From Planctomonas deserti (GTDB taxonomy: Bacteria; Actinomycetota; Actinomycetes; Actinomycetales; Microbacteriaceae), in the NCBI RefSeq assembly GCF_003067705.1, contig NZ_QANL01000002.1:124001-188000 (forward strand): 64,000 bases of DNA. Reading direction: 5' to 3'. Position 1 is the first letter of the stretch. Each line of letters begins with the position of its first letter. Below are positions 46,587-57,163 of the stretch, piece after piece. The position numbers and the translations under genes were made by a program. The notes beneath the pieces are model-generated. The model searched no databases. It saw only the letters and a program-made list of their open reading frames with translations, and was not told where the DNA came from.

Positions 46587-48410
46587 TTGGAGGGCGGCCC
46601 GGGAGGCGGTCCCGGGCGTCCGGAACGGGCTGCTGGTAGCGTTGGCGGCGGCTCACAGGGTTCCGCCTGCCGCGGCTGGACCCGGATCGGAAAAACCATC
46701 TCTTCCCCCACCGAAAACGGAAAGAACGACCCCCAGGACGGCGAGTTCTCGCTGGTCGTGCTGTCCAACCGGCTCCCCGTCGACCGGGTGCTGCACAGCG
46801 ACGGGACCGCCTCCTGGACCCACTCGCCCGGCGGCCTGGTCACCGCCCTGGAACCGATCATGCGCGCCAACGAGGGCGCCTGGATCGGCTGGCCGGGCGT
46901 CGCGGACCACCCGCTCGACCCGTTCTTCAGCGACGGCATCTGGATCATCCCCATCGACCTCAGCGCCGAGGACCTCGAGAACTACTACGAGGGCTTCTCG
47001 AACGACACGCTCTGGCCGCTGTACCACGACGTGATCGCGCAGCCCACCTACCACCGCGAGTGGTGGGAGACCTACGTCGAGGTCAACCAGCGTTTCGCGG
47101 AGGCCGGGGCGAAGGCGGCGGCCCCCGGCGCCACCGTCTGGGTGCAGGACTACCAGCTCCAGCTCGTGCCGAAGATGCTGCGCGAGCTGCGCCCCGACCT
47201 GACGATCGGCTTCTTCAACCACATCCCCTTCCCGCCCTACGGCATCTACGCCCAGCTGCCCTGGCGCACCCAGATCGTGGAGGGCCTGCTCGGCGCCGAC
47301 GTGATCGGCTTCCAGCGCGCCGCGGACGCCGGCAACTTCACCCGCGCCGTGCGTCGGCTCTTCGGCTACGTGACCCGCGGCGCCCTCGTCGACGTGCCGC
47401 TCGAGGAGGACAAGCCGCTGCGGGTGCCCGGCACGAAGCGCGGGCGGGTGGGGCGCGGATCGCCGACCCGCACCGTCGTGGCGAAGCACTTCCCCATCTC
47501 GATCGACGCCCGCAGCTACGAGAACCTCGCGAAGGACCCGGCCATCATCGAGCGCGCGGCCCAGATCCGCCGCGACCTGGGCAGCCCGAAGACGGTCATG
47601 CTCGGCGTCGACCGGCTCGACTACACGAAGGGCATCGGACACCGGCTGAAGGCGTTCGGCGAGCTGCTGGCGGACGGCAGGCTGACCGTCGAGGACACGA
47701 CGCTCGTGCAGGTGGCGAGCCCCAGCCGCGAGCGCGTCGAGACCTACCGGCACCTGCGCGACGAGATCGAGCTCACGGTCGGGCGCATCAACGGAGACTT
47801 CGGCTCGATCAGCCACTCCGCAGTCAACTACCTGCACCACGGCTATCCCCGCGAGGAGATGGTCGCCCTGTGCCTCGCGGCGGACGTCATGCTCGTCACC
47901 GCGCTGCGGGACGGCATGAACCTGGTCGCGAAGGAGTACGTCGCGACCCGCACGGACGACGACGGCGTGCTCGTGCTCAGCGAGTTCGCGGGCGCGGCGG
48001 ACGAGCTCCGCACGGCCCTGCTCGTGAACCCGCACGACATCGACGGGCTCAAGGACGCGATGGTGCGCGCGGCGACCATGCCGCGCCGCGAGCGGCAGAA
48101 GCGCATGCGCGCCATGCGCAAGCGCGTGTTCGAGTACGACGTCGCCCGCTGGTCCGACTCGTTCCTCGAGGAGCTGCGCCGCACGCACGACCGGGCCGAC
48201 GCGCTCGCCGCGGAGACCGGGGCCGCTGCCGGTGCGGGAACGGGCACCGCGGATGCGATCGACATCGACGCGGGCGCCGGAGCGGGCGCCCACGCGGTGC
48301 CGGACGCCGCCGTCGATCCCGGCGAGGCGGAGCTGATCCCCGTGGACGACCTCGTGGGTGACCCCGCGGACGACCTCGCGGGCGATGAGCAGGAGAGTCC
48401 CCGAGCGTGA
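46587..48410 (+). CDS. otsA: OtsA, trehalose-6-phosphate synthase
   Basis: GT20 glycosyltransferase making trehalose 6-phosphate from UDP/GDP-glucose and glucose 6-phosphate. Motifs: LVVLSNRLPVDR, WIGWPG, VQDYQLQLVPKMLRE, GFFNHIPFPPYGIYAQLPW, VDRLDYTKGI and LRDGMNLVAKEYV. The start is unclear: the conserved core begins about 55 codons in, and the only in-frame standard start after the stop at 46524 is TTG 46587, giving a Gly-rich leader; an ATC at about 46698 is another possibility. The last 80 residues are an acidic Ala/Gly/Asp-rich tail outside the enzyme fold. It overlaps otsB by 4 nt. Confidence 0.93.
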   Translation: MEGGPGGGPGRPERAAGSVGGGSQGSACRGWTRIGKTISSPTENGKNDPQDGEFSLVVLSNRLPVDRVLHSDGTASWTHSPGGLVTALEPIMRANEGAWIGWPGVADHPLDPFFSDGIWIIPIDLSAEDLENYYEGFSNDTLWPLYHDVIAQPTYHREWWETYVEVNQRFAEAGAKAAAPGATVWVQDYQLQLVPKMLRELRPDLTIGFFNHIPFPPYGIYAQLPWRTQIVEGLLGADVIGFQRAADAGNFTRAVRRLFGYVTRGALVDVPLEEDKPLRVPGTKRGRVGRGSPTRTVVAKHFPISIDARSYENLAKDPAIIERAAQIRRDLGSPKTVMLGVDRLDYTKGIGHRLKAFGELLADGRLTVEDTTLVQVASPSRERVETYRHLRDEIELTVGRINGDFGSISHSAVNYLHHGYPREEMVALCLAADVMLVTALRDGMNLVAKEYVATRTDDDGVLVLSEFAGAADELRTALLVNPHDIDGLKDAMVRAATMPRRERQKRMRAMRKRVFEYDVARWSDSFLEELRRTHDRADALAAETGAAAGAGTGTADAIDIDAGAGAGAHAVPDAAVDPGEAELIPVDDLVGDPADDLAGDEQESPRA

Positions 48411-49210
48411 CCGACGCACGGACCGACCTGCCGCAGCCGTCCCTCGACGCGCTCGCCCAGATCGCCCGCACCCCGCGGCTCCTCGTCGCGCTCGACTTCG
48501 ACGGGACGCTCGCCCCGCCGGTGGACGACCCGGAGCAGGCGAGAGCCGTGCCCGAGGCCCGCGCGGCCGTGCTCGCGCTGCTCGGGCTGCCGCACACCCG
48601 GGTCGCGCTCGTGTCGGGGCGGGCCCTGGACAGCCTCGAGCACGTCGCCGACCTGCCGGACGAGGTGCTGCTCATCGGCTCGCACGGGGTGGAGATCCGG
48701 CTGGACTCGCCGGACACCGAGCTGACGCTCGAACCCCACGAGCTCGTACAGCGGGACGTGCTCTCCGACGTGCTCGATCAGGTGGCGGACGCCGTCGACG
48801 ACGTCTGGATCGAACAGAAGCCGGCCGGCTTCGCGCTGCACACCCGCCTCGCGACCGAGCGGAACAGCCGCATCGCCCACCTCGTGGCGCTGCAGGAGGC
48901 GCGCGCGGAGGTCGAGGACGTGAAGGTGCGCAGCGGCAAGGACGTGCTCGAGTTCTCGGTACGGTCCAACACAAAGGGCGAGGCCGTCGAGCACCTGCGC
49001 CAGTACACGAAGGCGACGGCGGTCTTCTACGCCGGCGACGACGTGACCGACGAGGACGCCTTCCTCGCGCTGGGCGCGGGGGACTTCGGACTGAAGAGCG
49101 GCGCCGGTGAGACCGCGGCGGCCCACCGGGTCGCCGGTCCAGCGGGGGTCGCACGCGTGCTCGCCGAGCTCGCTCGACTGCGCGCCGACCACGAGCACCC
49201 GACCGCCTGA
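48407..49210 (+). CDS. otsB: OtsB, trehalose-6-phosphate phosphatase
   Basis: HAD-family phosphatase of 267 aa giving free trehalose from trehalose 6-phosphate. Nucleophile motif LVALDFDGTLAP with D30 and D32, motif II VSGR, the cap region with KPAGFALHTR, and the metal motif GDDVTDEDAF near 208-217. GTG start in the GTGA overlap with otsA, so both are made in step. A GC-rich hairpin follows. Confidence 0.95.
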   Translation: MTDARTDLPQPSLDALAQIARTPRLLVALDFDGTLAPPVDDPEQARAVPEARAAVLALLGLPHTRVALVSGRALDSLEHVADLPDEVLLIGSHGVEIRLDSPDTELTLEPHELVQRDVLSDVLDQVADAVDDVWIEQKPAGFALHTRLATERNSRIAHLVALQEARAEVEDVKVRSGKDVLEFSVRSNTKGEAVEHLRQYTKATAVFYAGDDVTDEDAFLALGAGDFGLKSGAGETAAAHRVAGPAGVARVLAELARLRADHEHPTA

Positions 49211-49239
49211 GCCCCGGATCCGACCGGCGCGCGACGCGC

Positions 49240-49284
49240 CCGGACTCCCCGGACCGAGCCGGTCGGCCCGTCCGGGGAGCCCGG
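49240..49284. terminator. hairpin terminator after otsB
   Basis: 15-nt arms (49240-49254 and 49270-49284, one mismatch) around a 15-nt loop, between convergent otsB and the DUF2795 gene. Confidence 0.65.
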
Positions 49285-49302
49285 CACGTCGCCGGAGTCG
49301 GC

Positions 49303-49497
49303 CTAGGACTCGGAGATGGCGGCGCTCACGGCGGTGGGCGCGTCGTACTCCTGGTCCGGGATGTTCTTGAGGGCGGTCAGCACGTTCTCGTCGGCGCCGT
49401 TGCCCTCCGCGGTCGAGACGATGGTGTCCTTCGAGGCCGGGTAGTCGATCCCGCCGAGGAACTTCTGCACCTGAATGGGGTTAGGAGTGTCGGTCAT
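49303..49497 (-). CDS. DUF2795 protein
   Basis: 64 aa from ATG 49497. The whole protein is one DUF2795 domain: VQKFLGGIDYPASKDTIVSTAEGNGADENVLTALKNIPDQEYDAP in pieces shows the LxGxxYPAxKxxLVxxA theme. Such small proteins are widespread in actinobacteria and of unknown function; some are stress-induced. It is divergent from the mrp operon. Confidence 0.88.
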   Translation of the reverse strand: MTDTPNPIQVQKFLGGIDYPASKDTIVSTAEGNGADENVLTALKNIPDQEYDAPTAVSAAISES

Positions 49498-49646
49498 GTC
49501 CTGCCTTCCGTCGATTCGGGCACCGGACCGGTTCCGGCCGGGCGCTCCTCCTAGGCAACGCCTCCCCGCCCCTCGATGCAACGGTGCCGGGGGACTCGGC
49601 GGCGGCACTCGGCCCGCACTCAGGATTCGTCCCGGAGCACCCCCGG

Positions 49647-49652
49647 TACAAT
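49647..49652 (+). promoter_or_regulatory. probable -10 element of the mrp operon
   Basis: TACAAT, close to the consensus TATAAT, lies 32 nt before the mrpA ATG and upstream of its GAGGAG ribosome site. The -35 region is not well matched. Confidence 0.5.
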
Positions 49653-49683
49653 CGGGGGACAGGCTGACGCGTGAGGAGAACAG

Positions 49684-52600
49684 ATGCTCGTTCTCCTGGC
49701 CGCGTTCGGCGCGATGGCCGTGCTGCTGCCGTTCGTCGCCCGGCGGCTCGGGCTCTGGATCTTTCCCCTCGCGGCCGTCGTTCCCGCCGTCGCGTTCGTG
49801 CACACCATCGCGCTGGCACCCGAGGTCCTCGACGGGGGCGAGCCCCGGGAGACCCTGCCCTGGATCCCCGACCTCGGCATCGCGCTCGACCTGCGCATGG
49901 ACGTGCTGTCCTGGCTGCTCACGCTGCTCGTCACGGGCGTTGGCGCCCTCGTCCTGCTCTACTGCGGCCGCTACTTCGGGCGCGGTGAGGAGGGGCTCGG
50001 CCGGTTCGCGGCGGAGCTGCTCGCCTTCGCCGGCGTCATGTACGGCCTCGTGCTCGCCGACGACGTCTTCGTGCTCTACGTCTTCTGGGAGGCGACGAGC
50101 GTCTTCTCCTACCTGCTGATCGGCCACTACACGGGCAAGTCGGCCAGCAGGGGCGCCGCGCTCCAGGCCCTGCTCGTCACGACGGCGGGCGGCCTCGCCA
50201 TGCTGGTCGGCCTCGTCATGCTCGCCGCGTACGCCGGTACGAGCAGCCTGTCGGCCCTCATCGCGAACCCGCCGACCGGCGCGTTCGCGACCACCGCCGT
50301 CGTGCTCGTGCTCCTGGGCGCGCTGTCCAAGTCCGCCCTCGTGCCGTTCCACTTCTGGCTGCCCGCCGCGATGGCCGCCCCGACCCCGGTGAGCGCGTAC
50401 CTGCACGCCGCGGCCATGGTGAAGGCGGGCATCTACCTCATCGCCCGCCTCGCCCCGGCGTTCGCCGACGAGGGCCTGTGGCGCCCCCTGCTCGTCGGCA
50501 TCGGCGTGCTCACGATGCTGGTCGGCGGCTGGCGCGCGCTCAAGCAGTTCGACCTGAAGCTCGTGCTCGCCTACGGCACGGTGAGCCAGCTCGGCTTCCT
50601 CACGATCGTCGTAGGCTACGGCACCCGCGATGCCGCGCTCGCGGGCGCCGCCCTGCTGCTCGCGCACGCCCTGTTCAAGGCGACGCTGTTCCTCGTCGTC
50701 GGCATCATCGACTCCCGTGCCGGCACCCGGGACCTGCGCAAGATCAGCGGGCTGGGGCGCCGGGCGCCCGTGCTCGCGACGATCGCGGCGCTCGCCGGCG
50801 CGTCCATGGTGGGCCTGCCCCCGCTGTTCGGCTTCGCCGCGAAGGAGGCCGTGTTCACGGCGCTCCTGACCGACGCCACCGCGGGCGCGCCGCTCGGCTG
50901 GCTCGCGCTCGTGGGTGCGGCGCTCGGCTCGGTGTTCACCGTCGCGTACACCGCGCGCTTCCTCTGGGGCGCCTTCGCCGACAAGCCGGACGTCGAGCAG
51001 GTCCAGTTCGGCCGGGACCGGCCGGACTTCCTTGGACCGCCCGGCATCCTCGCCCTGGCCGGCCTGGGCCTCGGTCTCGCCTCTGGGCCCGTCGGCGGCT
51101 GGCTCGAGGGATACGCGGACACCCTTCCCGCGTTCAGCGCGGACGCGGCGGTCGGCGCATCCCCCGAGCCCTACCACCTGGCCCTCTGGCACGGCTTCGA
51201 GCCCGCCCTCGGGATCTCGGCGCTCACCCTGCTCCTCGGCGTGCTCCTGTTCCTCGGCCGCGTCACCGTCTACCGGGCGCAGTCGCGGATCCCCGCGGCC
51301 ATCGACGCCGGGCGCACCTACTGGGCCGTCATGCGCTGGATCGACCGCGGCGCCGCCCGCACGACCGCGGCGACGCAGCGCGGATCCCTCCCCGTCTACC
51401 TCGGCGTCATCCTCCTCGTCTTCGTCGGCTCGACCGGCGTCGCGCTGCTGCGGACCACGACGTGGCCCGACACCCCGGTCGTGCTCTGGGACTCGCCGAG
51501 CCAGCTCGGCATCGCGGTCCTGATGGCCGTCGCCGCCGTGGCCGCGGCACTGGCGAACAAGCGCTTCCAGGCCGTCGTGCTCGTCGGCGTGACCGGCTAC
51601 GGCATGGCCGCCCTGTTCGCCGTGCAGGGCGCGCCCGACCTCGCCCTCACCCAGGTGCTCATCGAGACCGTGACGCTCATCGCGTTCGTGCTCGTGCTGC
51701 GCCGCCTCCCCGTGCGGCTCGGCGAGAAGCACGAGTCCGTGCGCCGCGGCGTGCGCGCGGCCATCGGCGTCGCGGTCGGCGCCGTCATGTCGCTGATCGC
51801 CGTCGTGTCGCTGGGCGCCAGGGAGGCCCTGCCCATCTCGCTCGAGATGCCGAGGATGGCCTACGAGGGCGGGCACGGCGTGAACACCGTGAACGTGACC
51901 CTCGTCGATCTCCGGGGCTGGGACACCATGGGCGAGATCGCGGTGCTCATCGTCGCGGCGACCGGCGTCGCCAGCCTGATCTTCCTGAACAAGCGCACGG
52001 ACACCCTTCCCCGCCTGGTGACCCCGCCCCGACGCCGCGGCCTGCTCGGCGGCCTGGCGCCGCACAGCGGCACGCCGAAGGTGCGGGCGGGCGACGACGG
52101 ACCCACCGTTCCGCTCGACCGGGTGGTGCGCGACGACGGCGCGAGCGACCGGCTGCCCTGGCTGCTCGCCGGCCGCACGCTCGCGCCCCAGAACCGCTCC
52201 ATCCTCCTCGAGGTCGTGGTGCGGCTGCTCTTCCACTCGCTCATCGTGGTGTCGGTCTACCTGCTGTTCGCGGGACACAACGCGCCGGGCGGTGGGTTCG
52301 CCGGCGGCCTCGTCGCGGGTCTCGCGCTCGTCGCGCGGTACCTCGCGGGCGGCCGGTACGAGCTCGGCATCGCGGCCCCCATCGACGCGGGCCGCCTGCT
52401 CGGCGCCGGCCTGGCGTTCACGGTCGGCGCGGCGGGGGTACCGCTGCTGTTCGGTGCCGATCCGCTGACCTCGACCTGGTTCGACGTGCAGGTGCCCGTG
52501 CTCGGCCACGTCGAGTTCGTGACGTCCACGCTGTTCGACGTCGGCGTCTACCTCGTCGTCGTCGGCCTGACCCTCGACGTGCTGCGCAGCCTCGGCGCGG

Positions 52601-52706
52601 AGGTCGACCGCCAGGAGGAGGAGGACAGCCGGCTCGCCCAGGAGGGCGATGGCGAGCTCCCCGACCCCGCGCCCGCGCCGACGGCCCTCGTGGACGAGGC
52701 GCGACC

Positions 52707-52710
<4 letters not shown>
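49684..52710 (+). CDS. mrpA: MrpA-MrpB fused Na+/H+ antiporter subunit
   Basis: 1008 aa polytopic subunit. The N-terminal two thirds are a NuoL/ND5-like antiporter module (about 16 helices; conserved VFWEATSVFSYLLIG, LLGALSKSALVPFHFWLPAAM with Lys, YLHAAAMVKAGIYLIARLAP and the broken-helix region). Then come MrpA-specific helices (LALTQVLIETVTLIAFVLVLRRLP). From about residue 850 an MrpB domain follows (HSLIVVSVYLLFAGHNAPGGGFAGGLVAGLA). Such A-B fusion is usual in actinobacteria. First gene of an mrpABCDEFG operon used for Na+/K+ and pH balance. GAGGAG precedes the ATG. Confidence 0.95.
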
Positions 52711-53239
<529 letters not shown>

Positions 53240-53243
<4 letters not shown>

Positions 53244-54802
53244 CCGCCCTGCTTCCCCTCGTCGTGATCGTGCCGCTCATCGGGGCGGCGGTGGCGCTGG
53301 TCGCGGCCAGGCGGCCCCGGCTCCAGGTGCTCGCGTCGATCGTGGCGCTCGCCGTCGTCGTCGTGCTGAGCGCCCTGCTCTTCGTGCACGTCGACGCCGC
53401 GGGCGGTCAGGCGGTCGAGGTCGGCGGCTGGCCCGCCCCCTTCGGCATCGTGCTCGTGCTCGACCGGCTGAGCGCGCTCATGCTCCTCATCTCGTCGATC
53501 GTGCTGCTCGCGGTCCTCGTGTTCTCCGTCGGCCAGGGCATGGCGGACGGCGACACCGAGACGCCCGTCTCCATCTACAACCCGACGTACCTGATCCTGG
53601 CCGCCGGGGTGTTCAACGCGTTCATCGCGGGCGACCTCTTCAACCTCTACGTCGGCTTCGAGATCCTGCTCGTCGCGTCGTACGTGCTGCTCACGCTGAG
53701 CGGCACCGAGGAGCGGATCCGCGCCGGCGTCACCTACATCGTCGTCAGCCTGGTCTCGTCGCTGCTGTTCCTCGCCGCCATCGCCATGATCTACGGCGCG
53801 ACGGGCACGGTGAACATCGCCCAGATGTCGGAGCGCCTGCGCGAGCTGCCGGCGGAGGTGCAGCTGATCCTGCACATCATGCTGCTCGTCGCGTTCGGCA
53901 TCAAGGCGGCCATCTTCCCGCTGTCGTTCTGGCTGCCGGACTCCTACCCGACCGCGCCCGCCCCCGTCACCGCGGTGTTCGCCGGCCTGTTGACGAAGGT
54001 CGGCGTCTACGCGATCCTGCGCACCGAGACGGCGCTGTTCCCGGGCGATGAGCTGTCGATCCCGCTGCTCGTCATCGCGGGCCTCACGCTGCTCGTCGGC
54101 ATCCTCGGCGCGGTGGCGCAGGCCGACATCAAGCGCCTCCTGTCGTTCACCCTCGTCAGCCACATCGGCTACATGATCTTCGGCATCGCCCTCAACACCG
54201 TGGCCGGCATGACGGCGACGATCTACTACGTCGCGCACCACATCGTGGCCCAGACGACCCTGTTCCTCGCCTCGGGGCTCATCGAACGGCAGGGCGGCAG
54301 CGCCTCGATCAACCGGGTCGGCGGCCTGCTCAAGGCCTCGCCCGTGCTCGGGGTGCTCTTCTTCCTCCCGGCCATGAACCTCGGCGGCATCCCGCCGTTC
54401 TCCGGCTTCATCGGCAAGACGGCCGTCTTCCTCGCGGGCGCCGACGTCGGCACGCCGCTCGTCTGGGTCGTGATCGCCGTGGGCGCCGTCACCTCCCTGC
54501 TGACCCTCTACGCGCTCGCCCGGGTCTGGAACATGGCGTTCTGGCGCGGCAAGGAGGAGGTCAAGGACTACAGCTCGCCGCTGCTCGACCACGTCGAGGA
54601 GCGCCCCGGCGGCACCGCGACGGTCACCCGGTCCCGCACCCTGCCCTCCCTCATGACGTGGGCGACCGGCGGCATGGTCGTGGTGAGCATCGCGCTCACC
54701 GTGTTCGCCGGTCCGCTGTACGCGTTCTCGTCGCGCGCGGGCGAGAGCCTCCGCGGCGGCGACGGCTACGTCGAGACCGTGTTCCCGGATGGCACGCCGT
54801 GA
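53240..54802 (+). CDS. mrpD: MrpD antiporter subunit
   Basis: 520 aa from GTG 53240. NuoN/NuoM-like proton-translocating subunit with about 14 helices: LFNLYVGFEILLVASYVLL (key Glu), FGIKAAIFPLSFWLPDSYPTAP (key Lys), VFAGLLTKVGVYAILR and QADIKRLLSFTLVSHIGYM. It works with MrpA as the core of the antiporter. Overlaps mrpC and mrpE by 4 nt each. Confidence 0.95.
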
Positions 54803-55428
54803 GCGGGCGGATCACCGAGATCGGCCGCTGGCAGGGCTTCCTGCTCCAGCTGCCCCTGCTCGTCTGGCTCGTCGTTCTGTGGCTGCTGCTCTGGGGGCAC
54901 ATCACGGTCATCAGCGTGCTCACCGGGGTCATCGTCGCGCTCGTCGTGACCCGCCTGTTCTACCTGCCGCCCGTCGACCTGTCCGGCCGCTTCAGCGTCT
55001 ACTGGGGGCTCGCCTTCGCCTGGCACTTCGCGGTCGACCTCGTGCGCGCGTCCGTGCTCGTCGCGTGGCAGGCGGTCGATCCGCGCGGCGTTCCGGTCAA
55101 CTCCGTGCTCGCCGTGCAGCTGCACACCAGGAGCGACCTCATCATGACCCTGACCGCCGAGGCCATCTCGCTCGTGCCCGGTTCCCTCGTGGTCGAGGTC
55201 GACCGGGAGCGCTCGCTGCTCTACGTGCATGCGCTCGGAACACCGGACGACGCTGCCATCGAGCGGGTACGGCACTCGGTGCTCGTGGTCGAAGAGCGCA
55301 TCGTCCGCACGCTCGGCTCCGAGCACGACGTGTGGATGATCAACCGCGAGCGTCGGGCCGCCGGACGACCGCCGTTGCGGCTGAGCGCCCGCCAGCGGCG
55401 GTACGAGGATGCACGGGAGGGCAGATGA
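54799..55428 (+). CDS. mrpE: MrpE antiporter subunit
   Basis: 209 aa from GTG 54799. Two N-terminal helices (about 18-55), a third near 70-90, then the MrpE cytoplasmic domain with TLTAEAISLVPGSLVVEVDRE and LYVHALG. The C-terminus is basic and longer than usual. Overlaps mrpD and mrpF by 4 nt. Confidence 0.93.
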   Translation: MSGRITEIGRWQGFLLQLPLLVWLVVLWLLLWGHITVISVLTGVIVALVVTRLFYLPPVDLSGRFSVYWGLAFAWHFAVDLVRASVLVAWQAVDPRGVPVNSVLAVQLHTRSDLIMTLTAEAISLVPGSLVVEVDRERSLLYVHALGTPDDAAIERVRHSVLVVEERIVRTLGSEHDVWMINRERRAAGRPPLRLSARQRRYEDAREGR

Positions 55429-55784
55429 TGCTGCAGGCCGCCTTCGTCGTCGTCGGGGTGATCTTCTTCGCCGCCGTCGTGCTCGCCGTCTTCCGCATCG
55501 TGCGCGGGCCCTCCATCCTCGACCGCATGATCGCGACCGACATGCTCGTCGCCACCCTCATCTGCGCGCTCGCGGCCGAGATGGTGCAGCACGAGCACAC
55601 CCGCACCCTGCCCGTGCTCCTCGTGCTCGCCATGACCGCCTTCCTCGCGACGGTCGGCGTCGCCCGCTACGTCACCCAGCAGGACCGCCCCGGCGGCCCG
55701 CGGGCCGAGGGCGACGCGGCCGGCACCGCGGCCGGTGCCGATGCGGCACGGGACGACACGACGAGCGGGACGGCCGCCCGATGA
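55425..55784 (+). CDS. mrpF: MrpF antiporter subunit
   Basis: 119 aa from ATG 55425 (a second ATG follows at 55428). Three helices (about 5-25, 35-55 and 62-82) with the MrpF motif RIVRGPSILDRMIATDML. The last 30 residues are a polar Ala/Gly/Asp tail. Overlaps mrpE and mrpG by 4 nt. Confidence 0.93.
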   Translation: MMLQAAFVVVGVIFFAAVVLAVFRIVRGPSILDRMIATDMLVATLICALAAEMVQHEHTRTLPVLLVLAMTAFLATVGVARYVTQQDRPGGPRAEGDAAGTAAGADAARDDTTSGTAAR

Positions 55785-56209
55785 GCGCCGCGGAGCTGCT
55801 CGACCTCGGCAGCGTCCTGTTCCTGTTCGCCGCGGCGCTGCTGTCCCTCGCCGCGGGCGTCGGCATCGTGCGGTTCCCGGATCCGCTGTCGCGCATGCAC
55901 GCCGCGACCAAGCCGCAGATCCTCGGCCTGGTCTGCGCGCTCGTCGCGCTGGGACTGCAGGCGGAGAACGGCGCGACGGTCGCCGCGCTCGTGCCGATCC
56001 TCGCGTTCCAGATGCTCACGGCGCCGATCTCCGCGCACATGGTCGGCCGGGCGGGCTACCGCACCCGGCACCTGCGCCGCGACCTGCTGATCCGGGACGA
56101 GCTCGCGGACGCCATCGACAAGGCGCACGCCGACGCGGCGCGCCACGACACCGAGCCGGACCTGCCCGGCCTCGTGACCGACGAGGACACCAGCGACTGG
56201 CGGCCCTAG
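55781..56209 (+). CDS. mrpG: MrpG antiporter subunit
   Basis: 142 aa from ATG 55781. Three helices in residues 1-90 with the MrpG motif GIVRFPDPLSRMHAATKPQ and the helix ILAFQMLTAPISAHMVGRAGY, then a charged cytoplasmic tail. Last gene of the operon; converges with the glycosyltransferase gene 42 nt away. Confidence 0.93.
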   Translation: MSAAELLDLGSVLFLFAAALLSLAAGVGIVRFPDPLSRMHAATKPQILGLVCALVALGLQAENGATVAALVPILAFQMLTAPISAHMVGRAGYRTRHLRRDLLIRDELADAIDKAHADAARHDTEPDLPGLVTDEDTSDWRP

Positions 56210-56251
56210 CGCCTCGGCCCGGTTCGCGTTGCAGTGCCGACGCGCGAGTCG

Positions 56252-57163
56252 CTACCGGGCCGGCGCCTGCGGCCAGAGCACGTCGTGCGCGTCGACCTCG
56301 CGCACGGGCAGGGTGGTCGGCGCCTCCAGGTGCACCGCGCCGCTCGGCACGATGCCCGCGCCGCCGAAGCGCTCCATGATGCGCCACTGGGCCGCGACGT
56401 CCTCGCCCGAGTGGTCGGCGGGAAGGTCGGCCCAGAAGTCGAAGCCGCCCGAGGCGAGCAGGGCCTCCCTGCGATAGAGCACGCACGCGCCGATCCAGGC
56501 GACCCGGTAGGGCACCCAGCCGCCGCGCTCGACGTCCAGCTCGGCCGCCTGGTGCGCGAGGTTCGCGGCGTTGTGCAGGCGCCACCGCTCGAACCCCGGG
56601 GCGTCGCGGCGCACCCGCTCGGGCAGCACCGCCCCGGTCCACACCTCGAAGGCCTCGCGCTCGTGCGGCCGGTCGTCGGCAAGGTAGCTGAGCCCCTGCA
56701 CCGCGGAGCCCACGAACCCGCAGCCGAGGGTGTCCAGCGCGTGCGTCATGCGGCCGAGGGTGCCGGGCTCCAGCCACACGTCGTCGTCCAGGAAGAGCAC
56801 GTACTCCGCCGAGGCCTGACCCAGCAGGAACTGCCGGTGCTCGGCGAGGCCGCGCCGCGGCCGGTGCCGCAGCTCGACGACCTCACGGCCCTGGGCGCGG
56901 AGCACGCGCACCATCGCCTGCACGGCGGGCTCCGCGAACGCGCCGCCGGCGTCGTCGGACTGGTCGCTCACCACGACCCGGAAGGCCGGGTCGTCCTGGG
57001 CGGCGAGGCCCGCGAGCGTGACCGCGAGCTCGGCGCGCCGGTTGAACGTGGGGATCAGGACGTCGACCCGGGCGGCCGGGGCGGGCTCGCCGCTCGCCCA
57101 CTCGCCCGACCAGCGACGGCTGCCGCCGGTTCCGATGTCTTCGGTCTCACGTCCTCCGGTCAC
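56252..57163 (-). CDS. glycosyltransferase family 2
   Basis: 303 aa from GTG 57163 (GTGA overlap with the upstream hldE-like gene). GT-A fold: nucleotide-binding start VDVLIPTFNRRAELAVTL, metal-binding LFLDDDVWLEPGTL (DDD) and a later acceptor region with DHSGEDVAAQW (catalytic ED). No membrane helix, so cytoplasmic or peripheral. Co-translation with a nucleotide-sugar synthase suggests it uses that product or builds the same glycan. Confidence 0.9.
   Translation of the reverse strand: MTGGRETEDIGTGGSRRWSGEWASGEPAPAARVDVLIPTFNRRAELAVTLAGLAAQDDPAFRVVVSDQSDDAGGAFAEPAVQAMVRVLRAQGREVVELRHRPRRGLAEHRQFLLGQASAEYVLFLDDDVWLEPGTLGRMTHALDTLGCGFVGSAVQGLSYLADDRPHEREAFEVWTGAVLPERVRRDAPGFERWRLHNAANLAHQAAELDVERGGWVPYRVAWIGACVLYRREALLASGGFDFWADLPADHSGEDVAAQWRIMERFGGAGIVPSGAVHLEAPTTLPVREVDAHDVLWPQAPAR

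Noticed and set aside
49303-52509. 1068-codon open frame on the minus strand
   Set aside because: Only its last 64 codons (DUF2795) are real; the rest is antisense to mrpA.
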